Shown here: piece by piece, positions 1 through 6,379 of the stretch
Layout of the letters: every line of letters begins with the position of its first letter
How positions within the stretch are numbered: position 1 is the stretch's first letter
Source of the DNA: Candidatus Cloacimonadota bacterium
GTDB taxonomy: Bacteria; Cloacimonadota; Cloacimonadia; Cloacimonadales; Cloacimonadaceae
Assembly (NCBI GenBank): GCA_028683635.1
Contig: JAQUHL010000114.1
Location: forward strand, 1-6,649
Length of the DNA: 6,649 nt
Direction: 5' to 3'
Program-made: the position numbers and the translations under genes
Notes under the pieces: generated by a model
What the model was told of the DNA's origin: nothing
Database searches by the model: none
What the model saw: the letters and a program-made list of their open reading frames with translations, nothing else

Positions 1-52
1 CGATGGCTTCCAAGTATATCTGCTCTGGAGTAACTTCCCCACTATCAATCTT
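1..52 (-). other. Open in-frame continuation after the TPR gene's stop codon
   Basis: Immediately after the TAA (plus 53-55) the same minus-strand frame stays open for 17 codons to the window edge and reads KIDSGEVTPEQIYLEAI. The acidic, helix-forming composition resembles the end of the preceding TPR protein (GEMYLELHDEVVA). There is no ATG and no Shine-Dalgarno sequence that would mark this as an independent gene start. It may be the rest of a longer gene split by a nonsense change or a sequence error, a readthrough extension, or an untranslated 3' region. Staying open for 17 codons is not improbable by chance, so the argument rests on composition only. Confidence 0.35.
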
Positions 53-3000
53 TTAGGCTACCACTTCGTCATGAAGCTCAAGATACATTTCTCCAGCTTG
101 CGCCTTGGTGGATTCGTTTTTGGCCATATCCTGGAGCTTCTGAACCCTGAGAGCAAAGGTTTCGTTGCTGGCGGGAAACTTTCCAATGAAACTCTGTTTC
201 AATGAATCTGCCAGAACCTTATTAGTCATCAGAGAATCTGCAATTGTCCAGGCATCATAGTAGAAAGCATATACCACTTTGACGTCTTTTTTATCCGAGG
301 CCACTTCCATCAACAGACCAATACTCTTTTGATACTCTTTACCATCTTTATAGGCTTTCTGGGCTGCCATTTTAAAGATTTCGGCTTTTTCTTTGTCGGT
401 AGCCTCAAAAGATTCTGCCATTCTCAGGCTTTCCAGGGCAAGTTTCATGTAGTCGTTGTCCACTTCTGCTTTCTTACGGCTTTCGTTGATCATGGCGATG
501 GAGCTCTGACGGATCTCTTCGCGGTCCTTATCGTCTGTGGCATAAGGAATCGCTTTTTTGTACCAGTCTTCAGCTACACTATAGTTCTTTTCGTTTTCAG
601 CCATATAAGCCATTTGTAGATAGATCCAGCGTTTGAAGGGATTCGCCACATCATCAGATAAGGCCAGAATGGCAGCATAATCCTTCTGAGCTTGTGCAGC
701 ATCGTTACGGTTATATTCCATATCAGCCAGGTTGAGAAGCAGGCTGGCATATAGCTTAATGTTTTCTTCAGATGAGTATTGCTCGGAAACCAGGACATTC
801 AGATAGCGGGAAGCTATTTGGCGATAGTAGGTGTAAGCATTGATCGTATCTGCGGATACCACCTGGTTCCCAAGTGAATCTATTATGATCGGGTTGACAT
901 GTGATTCTTGACCGAAGGTATCGAGAATATATTTTGCATACTGATGCGCAAGACCTTCATTCACAAAGAATCTGGGGTTTTGCTGGTAAGTATCGTTAAA
1001 AGCATGAATGCCGCTTATGGCAGCCACATAATTCTGGGTTGTTCCTGTTCTTTCAGCCAGATCATTGGTCAGTGAAACTACGTTTTGCTTCTTTGTAAGA
1101 TACCATTCCTCGAAATCAGTCCCATGTAGTTCCTTGAAAGAAGCATAGTTGGTAATGTGGTTCTGATATGCGAGTATGTTTCCAGAGCTTGGTTCGGTAT
1201 CAAACCTGGCAAGAAGCCGGGCTTCAATATCATCAAAAGCACGTTTTACAAATACCAGTTGAGCACTAATATCCTTATCTTTGTTGGCTACATACCAATC
1301 GGAATTGTATCCAAAGAGTTGAATCATTTTGTTGTCAATTTCGGATATGATGGTATTGATGTCCTCATTATCCCTGAGGTCGTTTTGATACCAGTAATAA
1401 GCCGTTCGGATAGAATCCAGACGAGTGGGATTCTCAAGGGTCAGAGGATCGATGATCAATCTTGCTTCCATGAAGTCTATCGCTTGCCTGGGAGCATTAA
1501 GCAGCATTTTACGGGAGATCACCTCATCCAGGATCATGTAGAGTATTTCGCGGTTGCGGAAGGAACTCACATAACGGGTGATAATTTCGGCTCCTCTGGC
1601 TTTGGATTTGAAATCTGCACCATCGGTAGCAACAATGCAATATGGAATGTACTGGGAGGCAAAATTCGTATATTCGACGATCCTGGTCTGGTCCGTGATC
1701 TTGCCTTCACCGATGGCATTGATAAGAGCTATGAAATCTTCTGTTGCTTTGATAAAAGACTCTTCATCATTACTGAAGCTATAGGTTTCAGCTCTACGGT
1801 ACAGAGCGTCGTACTCATATTTACTTTCTGGTCTGGCAATCAGGATATTGAAGTAGTCTCTGGCCCGGGCATAATATTGTGTGGTTTCCAAAGCATCAGA
1901 TCCAATATTAAAGTACAGCATCCCCAAAAGATACACTGCTTCATCAAAGAGAACAGAGCTTGGATAGTTTTCCACAATTTCTGTGTAAGCAGCAATGGCC
2001 TCTGCATAGTATTCTTCGGAGATTCTCAGATCGTCAGGACGCACCAAAGCATTGGGATTTGCTTCATAGAAAGCATCGTAACGAACATCAAATTCTCTCC
2101 CCTTCAGATAGCTGCTGAGAAAACCAACATTATATAAGGCAGCATCCTTCATATAGAACTGGGGATCTTTCTCCACCGAAAGTCTGTAATAATCCAGCGC
2201 TTTGGCATAATAGGCCTGCATATCGTAATCAACTCCGGCGGCAATGACGTATTGCATTTCACCAAGGATATAATAGAGGTTGGCAATGCCGGTAAGATGA
2301 CCAAATCCCACAGGTTGCATCATGCCTGGATAATCCGGATTCTGGGTGATAAATTCTTCCATCTCCGAAGAAAGTGCTCTCATCTGGTTGATGATATCAG
2401 CAAGCTCGCGGCTTCCCTCTTCGTATGTGAGGTTTTTGTTGAACCGCTCTTTATTCTTTTTGTCCAGCTCTTTATATGCCAGGTGGAGTTCAGTGATTTG
2501 AATATCCTGTCTGATCTTAGCCAGGGAACTCTCGAAGGTATTCAATAATCTGGCATACTCAGGTGGAATCACTGTGATTCTATCAATTTCTTCTCTTACA
2601 TAGCCCATCTCACGATTGGCGATTATGGCTGGCTTAGTCACCCGGTAATTGTATTTGGCCGCCTCCGCAAAAGCGTCGTAATTGGCTTTGTCTTCATAGA
2701 ACAGATCAATCTCCTGGCGGATCAGATCGAAGGTATCGTCATAATCATAGTATTCGGCAAGCTCCAGAACCTCAGCTTTCTTCTCTGAGTACTCCTGAAA
2801 ATATGCCTGCCAGGCATCGCGATCAACTTTGGCTTCCGGATTGGCCAGAGTTTGCTCGATCAGGTTCAGAATTCTGTCATAGGCAGCAATATTCTGATCC
2901 ACTTCTTTTCTTCTCTGCAATTGCAAGTCTCTGGATTCAATGGCTTCGAGATAGTCCTTCACCTTTTGATAGGCAAGTTCTGCACGAACATAGGTTTCTT

Positions 3001-4435
3001 CTATCGCTTCAACGACGTCGATACTTACCTGATCCGGAATGTTCCGCAGATTGTTGGCCTTAACATAGGCTTCAAAATATAGCCTGAATTGCGCAATGAC
3101 GTTTTTCTCGTATTTATGTAGACCTTCGAGAGTGGATAAATTCATCGCACCGGGATTGGCAAGCAGAGTGGTGTGTATAGTATTAAGGTCTGCTTCAATA
3201 GCATCAAAATCTTTCAGTATCAGATCAAGGTTTTCCTGTGAAGGATCGGCATACAGCCTCTCCTTTGCATGGATAATCATGTTCAAAACTTCGAGTTTAC
3301 TGGGGATCAAGTTAATGTTATCTGCCAGAGAGTCAACGTATTCGTCCAGCTTGGCGATTGCATCGAGACGTTTGCCCTGATCCGTCTGCAGCTCTGCCCA
3401 GATAAACAGTAGGGTAGTGTAATAATCACCATACTCTTTCTTTTGAATCAGTTCGTTCAGTAGTGTATTTGCCTCATCTTTCCGGCCTGAGTTCAAGAGC
3501 GATAACACTCTTTCATAAGCAGAGAAATCCACCCTTTGGGTTCGCATCAGATCATAATATCTTTGATACTGTTCTTCCGCCTTTTCCCACTCGCTATTGA
3601 GGATGTATATTCTGGCAAGAGCCAGGATTACGAAGGGGTTGTTCGTAACCACATCATTCAACAAAGCGAATTGCTCAAGGGCTTCGGCAGGAGTCTGTTC
3701 CAAAGCATCTATCAAAGCGATCATCAGCTCGGAATCCACTCCATAAATCTCATCACTGCTACATTTGGTGAACACAGCCCTTGCTTCAGAATCTCTGCCA
3801 AGGTTGAAATAAATATGTCCGCTAAGATAGTCGATCTCTGAGGAGTTTATATCAGGATACATCAGTATATAGTCTCTTTCCGCTCTTGCTTCCTGATTGC
3901 TGTTTATCAGGGATCTGAGTATTATTGCCAGTGCTTTGGCATCAACCGGTGAATCCGGATACAGCTCGAAAAACGGATCAAGAATCCTCACTGCTGCTGT
4001 GTCGTCACCTTTATAATACTCGAGCGCTCCAGAGTAGTAATAAAGTTCACTTTGCAGGAACTGCACTTCCCCGAAGAGGGAATTCATTTCAGCCAATAAG
4101 GTTTCGGCCCGAAAGACATCGGTCACAAAGTACCCTTCCAGACGTTGTACATAAGAATCAAATTCTTTCCTCAGGCCTTCTTCATCCTTCTCCTCCACCA
4201 ATGTAGCAATTCTGTCCTGAACCTTCTTACCAAATTTCAGCTCATTGATTCGGCGGATGATCTCTTGGGTTTCGACCAAATCTGCATCAAGCTGTTGACC
4301 CTCTGCTTTGATTTCGTCCAGGATCATTCGAGATAGTTCTTCATCGCTAACTTGGTCGGAGTTCTGGGCAATTGCTATACTGGAGATGGCAAGTATAATC
4401 GCGGTGAGCGCAAAAACTCTCAACATATTATTCAT
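53..4435 (-). CDS. Very large secreted TPR-repeat protein (1460 aa), function unknown
   Basis: The first ATG (plus 4433-4435) opens a clear Sec signal peptide: a short start with one Arg, a hydrophobic core (ALTAIILAISSIAIA), and a signal-peptidase I site AIA|Q after about residue 23. The frame is open upstream to a TTG at 4483, but that extension is hydrophilic and would bury the signal peptide, so I chose the ATG. A second ATG three codons later (4426) is possible. The mature protein is almost entirely helical. TPR-like helix pairs with small, aromatic and 'YP' turn residues (ELYPDSP, VENYPSS) occur at about residues 110-350, 705-900 and 1200-1310. A longer-helix, charged, coiled-coil-like section lies at about 370-690. 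I see no enzymatic motif or transmembrane helix after the signal peptide. TPR arrays of this kind (compare BamD and YbgF) are protein-protein scaffolds, so a periplasmic or outer-membrane-associated scaffold is the best inference. It lies 160 bp downstream of an outer-membrane barrel gene in the same direction. The frame after its stop codon still looks coding, so the C-terminus may be truncated. Confidence 0.9.
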   Translation of the reverse strand: MNNMLRVFALTAIILAISSIAIAQNSDQVSDEELSRMILDEIKAEGQQLDADLVETQEIIRRINELKFGKKVQDRIATLVEEKDEEGLRKEFDSYVQRLEGYFVTDVFRAETLLAEMNSLFGEVQFLQSELYYYSGALEYYKGDDTAAVRILDPFFELYPDSPVDAKALAIILRSLINSNQEARAERDYILMYPDINSSEIDYLSGHIYFNLGRDSEARAVFTKCSSDEIYGVDSELMIALIDALEQTPAEALEQFALLNDVVTNNPFVILALARIYILNSEWEKAEEQYQRYYDLMRTQRVDFSAYERVLSLLNSGRKDEANTLLNELIQKKEYGDYYTTLLFIWAELQTDQGKRLDAIAKLDEYVDSLADNINLIPSKLEVLNMIIHAKERLYADPSQENLDLILKDFDAIEADLNTIHTTLLANPGAMNLSTLEGLHKYEKNVIAQFRLYFEAYVKANNLRNIPDQVSIDVVEAIEETYVRAELAYQKVKDYLEAIESRDLQLQRRKEVDQNIAAYDRILNLIEQTLANPEAKVDRDAWQAYFQEYSEKKAEVLELAEYYDYDDTFDLIRQEIDLFYEDKANYDAFAEAAKYNYRVTKPAIIANREMGYVREEIDRITVIPPEYARLLNTFESSLAKIRQDIQITELHLAYKELDKKNKERFNKNLTYEEGSRELADIINQMRALSSEMEEFITQNPDYPGMMQPVGFGHLTGIANLYYILGEMQYVIAAGVDYDMQAYYAKALDYYRLSVEKDPQFYMKDAALYNVGFLSSYLKGREFDVRYDAFYEANPNALVRPDDLRISEEYYAEAIAAYTEIVENYPSSVLFDEAVYLLGMLYFNIGSDALETTQYYARARDYFNILIARPESKYEYDALYRRAETYSFSNDEESFIKATEDFIALINAIGEGKITDQTRIVEYTNFASQYIPYCIVATDGADFKSKARGAEIITRYVSSFRNREILYMILDEVISRKMLLNAPRQAIDFMEARLIIDPLTLENPTRLDSIRTAYYWYQNDLRDNEDINTIISEIDNKMIQLFGYNSDWYVANKDKDISAQLVFVKRAFDDIEARLLARFDTEPSSGNILAYQNHITNYASFKELHGTDFEEWYLTKKQNVVSLTNDLAERTGTTQNYVAAISGIHAFNDTYQQNPRFFVNEGLAHQYAKYILDTFGQESHVNPIIIDSLGNQVVSADTINAYTYYRQIASRYLNVLVSEQYSSEENIKLYASLLLNLADMEYNRNDAAQAQKDYAAILALSDDVANPFKRWIYLQMAYMAENEKNYSVAEDWYKKAIPYATDDKDREEIRQSSIAMINESRKKAEVDNDYMKLALESLRMAESFEATDKEKAEIFKMAAQKAYKDGKEYQKSIGLLMEVASDKKDVKVVYAFYYDAWTIADSLMTNKVLADSLKQSFIGKFPASNETFALRVQKLQDMAKNESTKAQAGEMYLELHDEVVA

Positions 4436-4442
4436 ATCTATG

Positions 4443-4447
4443 CTCAC
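4443..4447 (-). promoter_or_regulatory. Weak ribosome binding site for the TPR gene
   Basis: On the minus strand GTGAG lies 7 nt before the ATG at 4435. It is a weak match to the Shine-Dalgarno consensus, but it is correctly spaced for this ATG. For the ATG three codons further in it would be 16 nt away, so it favours the longer 1460-residue product. The TTG at 4483 has no comparable purine-rich site upstream. Confidence 0.4.
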
Positions 4448-4487
4448 TTTGTATAATTGTTTGTTGTTAGATACATAAAACAAAGGG

Positions 4488-4515
4488 CAAGATGCGGAAA
4501 AACATCCGCACCTTG
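4488..4515 (-). terminator. Stem-loop between barrel and TPR genes; possible terminator or attenuator
   Basis: On the minus strand CAAGGTGCGGA pairs with TCCGCATCTTG across a 6-nt loop (TGTTTT). This gives an 11-bp stem with a single G-U wobble. In the plus-strand direction that pair becomes an A-C mismatch, so the structure fits leftward transcripts better. The stem is followed leftward by CCCTTTGTTTTATG, a broken U-rich tract rather than a clean run, which suggests partial termination. It lies 81 nt past the barrel gene's stop and 52 nt before the TPR start. There is little room for a separate TPR promoter and I see no good one, so attenuation of readthrough into the TPR gene is the preferred reading. 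A weaker 5-bp GTTCC/GGAAC hairpin followed by five T residues lies at plus 4526-4553. Confidence 0.55.
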
Positions 4516-4595
4516 ACCATAACTTAAAAAGACGTTCCTTCTCTGTGTGGAACTACACTCAGGACCCACATACGCAGACATGACATACCTGCAAA

Positions 4596-5597
4596 TTACT
4601 GTGTAGCGGCTTCCTTTTCAAGCTCTTGAAGTTGTTGCCTAAGCTCTTCCAATACACGGGCAGCCTGTTCTCTGGATTCGCGCAGGCGTCTCAGTTCTTC
4701 CAAAAGTTCGTTTGATGAAGCTTGGGATGCTGCGGTCGAAGGTTGAACGACCTGCTGGGTTGTGGGATCATAGGTTCCGCCGGTAATTGGACTACCGGGA
4801 ACATAGGGTTCTTTGCGGGCAGCCGCATACTTATCGAAGAGATAAGATACGGAAAGAGCTATGCGGGCATTGGAATTATCACTTTTGATAGCTTCTTCAA
4901 AGCCCAGCATGCCTGCTTTGATCGAGAACTTCTTGATGTCGTATTTGGCACCGAGATTGATATTGTGGCCATCCATTTCTCCAATAAAGCTGAGTTTGGG
5001 GAACGGTGAGAATTCGGCTCCGGCAAATACGCCGGCCAAATTCTTCGGAAGATCTGCCTGACCGACAAATCTGTTCCTGCCAATTCCGCCATTCAAGATC
5101 AAAGAAATCTCGGGGATTCCAAAAAGACCGCGCAAGACGCTGCGTTTGGAGAAAACGAGATAAGCAGAGTTCTTCTCCCAAAAAACTTTGTCTGGATTGT
5201 CGTAATAATCATCATCTGGTTTGGAATCTTTCGCATCCTGACGAACTTTGGAGAGGAAATTATCGATACCGATGGCGACCTGTGGAACCGCAGTGGATTC
5301 GTCGATGATCTTCAGCTTGGCACTTAGTGCGAATATTTCATCGCCACTGCCAATGAAACCCAAATCCAAACGATTGAACAGACCAACCTGTAACAGTCCC
5401 ATGGGAACATATTCCATGTCGGCATCTTCTTTGCTTTCTTCTTTGCGCAGATAATTTACAAATTGGATCTTCGCCGCCTTGTATGGTAGGACGTAAGCAT
5501 CAGGGACTCTCATTTCTCCCGTTAACGTAAACGGGTTTGCATCCAAGCAGCTCAGTAAAGCTACCAGAACAACTAAGCTCAATATTACTTTTTTCAT
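4596..5597 (-). CDS. Putative YjbH-like outer-membrane beta-barrel protein with C-terminal coiled coil
   Basis: The 333-residue product starts at an ATG preceded by GGAGG at a 5-nt spacing. An in-frame GTG at 5639 would add 14 charged residues ahead of the signal peptide and is rejected. Residues 1-20 (MKK, then a Leu/Val core) are a signal peptide, cut either after CLDA or, as a lipoprotein, at LLSC (Cys17). Residues 21 to about 257 have the alternating pattern of beta strands. Several stretches resemble YjbH-type barrels: GEMRVPDAYVLPYK near 27-40, GLLQVGLFNRLDLGF near 67-81, VAIGIDNF near 107-114 and AYLVFSK near 145-151. The barrel appears to end at ALSVSYLFDKY. A Pro/Thr/Gln/Ser-rich linker (about 258-295) follows, then a heptad-like coiled coil (about 296-330: LLEELRRLRES..., LEELRQQLQELEKEA). 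In an OmpA-like topology the coiled coil would lie in the periplasm. The family assignment is by eye. The role is unknown, and a partnership with the downstream TPR protein is inference. Confidence 0.8.
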   Translation of the reverse strand: MKKVILSLVVLVALLSCLDANPFTLTGEMRVPDAYVLPYKAAKIQFVNYLRKEESKEDADMEYVPMGLLQVGLFNRLDLGFIGSGDEIFALSAKLKIIDESTAVPQVAIGIDNFLSKVRQDAKDSKPDDDYYDNPDKVFWEKNSAYLVFSKRSVLRGLFGIPEISLILNGGIGRNRFVGQADLPKNLAGVFAGAEFSPFPKLSFIGEMDGHNINLGAKYDIKKFSIKAGMLGFEEAIKSDNSNARIALSVSYLFDKYAAARKEPYVPGSPITGGTYDPTTQQVVQPSTAASQASSNELLEELRRLRESREQAARVLEELRQQLQELEKEAATQ

Positions 5598-5602
5598 ACT
5601 TC

Positions 5603-5607
5603 CCTCC
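5603..5607 (-). promoter_or_regulatory. Strong Shine-Dalgarno site that fixes the barrel-protein start
   Basis: GGAGG on the minus strand (within AAAGGTGGAGGGAAGT) ends 5 nt before the ATG at 5597. It is the best ribosome binding site in the window and sets the start at the signal-peptide methionine rather than the upstream GTG. Confidence 0.85.
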
Positions 5608-5646
5608 ACCTTTCGGTGTTTTCTAACTTCTGGGGTCACATTCCTA

Positions 5647-5665
5647 TTGACTTTTTATTCGTCAA
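5647..5665. repeat. TTGAC-N9-GTCAA inverted repeat in the divergent intergenic region
   Basis: The 84-bp gap between the divergent barrel and yraN starts holds TTGAC (5647-5651) and its exact inverse GTCAA (5661-5665), 9 bp apart. Each half could act as a -35 hexamer core: TTGACT reading right, TTGACG reading left. Neither has a convincing -10 at 16-18 bp; the best leftward candidate is AATGTG, and the rightward position falls in a T run. It may be an operator, an overlapping promoter pair, or chance. Confidence 0.3.
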
Positions 5666-5681
5666 GCCTTTTTTTGTCCGC

Positions 5682-6068
5682 ATGAATAAAACGACACCAC
5701 GTGAACTATTCTTCACCGGCGAGTTTATCGCGGGTAAGTATCTTGCCGAAAACGGTTTTGAAATCATTGAAACCAACTATCGGTCACCCTATGGGGAAAT
5801 CGATATCATAGCTATTAAAAAGAACACTCTCGCCTTCGTCGAGGTAAAAACAAGGCGGAAACACTCGCTTGAACTCGCTTTGGCGAACATCAACTATACA
5901 AAACAAAAGAAAATAAGCAACACTGCATACTACTATCTTAATCAAAATCCCCATCTTTGCAACTTTGACACCAGATTCGACGTGATAATAGTCTTTTTCT
6001 TCGAATCGACTGAAACCTATCAAGTGCACCATTTCGAAAACGCTTTCCTACCCAATTCGGATTTTTAA
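5682..6068 (+). CDS. yraN: UPF0102 / YraN-family nuclease-fold protein
   Basis: The 128-residue product matches the UPF0102 (YraN) family in length and in motif order. It has GEFIAGKYLAENGFEIIETNYR (residues 13-34), YGEIDIIA (37-44), AFVEVKTRR (51-59), a Lys-rich helix leading into AYYYLNQNP (82-90), and RFDVIIV (98-104). GE at 13-14, Asp41 of GEID and the E-x-K of VEVK (Glu54, Lys56) fit the PD-(D/E)XK endonuclease-like fold attributed to this family. The cellular role is poorly defined; the protein is cytoplasmic with no signal peptide. The ATG at 5682 gives the usual length; the in-frame GTG at 5616 would add an unlike hydrophobic stretch overlapping the divergent gene. No Shine-Dalgarno sequence is visible: the 21 nt upstream contain seven T residues and GTCCGC. 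The C-terminal tail (HHFENAFLPNSDF) is of normal size. It is transcribed divergently from the barrel gene and does not overlap secG. Confidence 0.9.
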   Translation: MNKTTPRELFFTGEFIAGKYLAENGFEIIETNYRSPYGEIDIIAIKKNTLAFVEVKTRRKHSLELALANINYTKQKKISNTAYYYLNQNPHLCNFDTRFDVIIVFFFESTETYQVHHFENAFLPNSDF

Positions 6069-6278
6069 GCGTGCTCAAAACAATCATTCCCTGATGGGCT
6101 CCTTATCCTGTATAATTCTCGGTTAACGAAACAATTTCCATTCGAACCCCTTCTAATTTCACTTCCAATATCCGTCAACCCTTTTTTTGATGTTTTTTGT
6201 TTTTGGCCGTGTGACCTATCTGCTAAAATCTATCCAGAACTCTATTGATCAAGTTATTAGGAATACCAGCCAATATAT

Positions 6279-6323
6279 AAAAAACTTTTTTTATTGACAG
6301 AAACGAGGCCTCGAAAATTTAGT
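6279..6323 (+). promoter_or_regulatory. Candidate secG promoter with UP-like AT tract and spacer palindrome
   Basis: A perfect -35 hexamer TTGACA lies at 6294-6299. It is followed after 18 bp by TTTAGT (6318-6323), which matches 4 of 6 -10 positions. Directly upstream is a run of six A, one C and seven T (6279-6292), resembling an UP element. The spacer contains the perfect palindrome CGAGGCCTCG (6304-6313), a possible operator. The start of transcription would fall near 6330, leaving about 50 nt of leader before the secG ATG. Confidence 0.5.
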
Positions 6324-6363
6324 CACAAACGATTCAGGGTGTTTAAAAACCTTGGTCAAACAT

Positions 6364-6368
6364 AAGGA
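6364..6368 (+). promoter_or_regulatory. Ribosome binding site for secG
   Basis: AAGGA (in CATAAGGAAAGACTTTAAT) lies 11 nt before the ATG at 6380. The spacing is slightly long, but this is the only purine-rich site near the SecG start. Confidence 0.6.
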
Positions 6369-6379
6369 AAGACTTTAAT

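Larger units (their letters stand above)
6069..6379 (+). other. 311-bp gene-free region upstream of secG
   Basis: No convincing protein or known RNA gene is visible on either strand. The region is AT-rich with little coding character. It contains a perfect -10 hexamer TATAAT at 6111-6116 with only a weak -35 (TTCCCT, 18 bp upstream). It also contains an extended -10, TGCTAAAAT, at 6221-6229 with TTGGCC 15 bp upstream, and T runs at 6182-6188, 6193-6198 and 6200-6204. The imperfect pair GGTTAACG (6121-6128) and CGTCAACC (6173-6180) directly precedes the first T run, but encloses a 44-nt loop. The main secG promoter candidate is listed separately. No clear intrinsic terminator follows yraN. Confidence 0.5.

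Noticed and set aside
1157..2137. A 326-codon open frame on the plus strand, antisense to the TPR gene
   Set aside because: It lies wholly within the well-supported TPR coding region, and its translation has no recognisable domain or ribosome binding site. Long antisense frames arise from codon composition.
4722..5454. Several 66-100 codon frames on both strands inside the barrel gene
   Set aside because: They overlap a gene with a signal peptide and a strong Shine-Dalgarno site. Their translations are Ser/Arg/Trp-rich shadows without motifs.
5616..5681. N-terminal extension of YraN from a GTG
   Set aside because: It would add 22 hydrophobic residues not expected in the family and would overlap the divergent gene's upstream region. 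The ATG at 5682 gives the normal length.
5784..6032. 82-codon minus-strand frame opposite yraN
   Set aside because: It is antisense to a clear UPF0102 gene and has no family resemblance.
6103..6162. Minus-strand mini-frame of 19 codons (starts GTG, ends TAA)
   Set aside because: The translation looks protein-like, but it is too short, has a stop just upstream, lacks a proper ribosome binding site and matches nothing I recognise.
6173..6178. Minus-strand TTGACG with TAGAAG 17 bp downstream, a possible leftward promoter
   Set aside because: It would drive only antisense RNA into yraN, the -10 match is modest, and no leftward gene starts there.
6350..6367. CCTT...AAGG pairing that could cover the secG ribosome binding site
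   Set aside because: It has only four base pairs, two of them A-U, across a 10-nt loop, which is too weak to claim as a regulatory structure.
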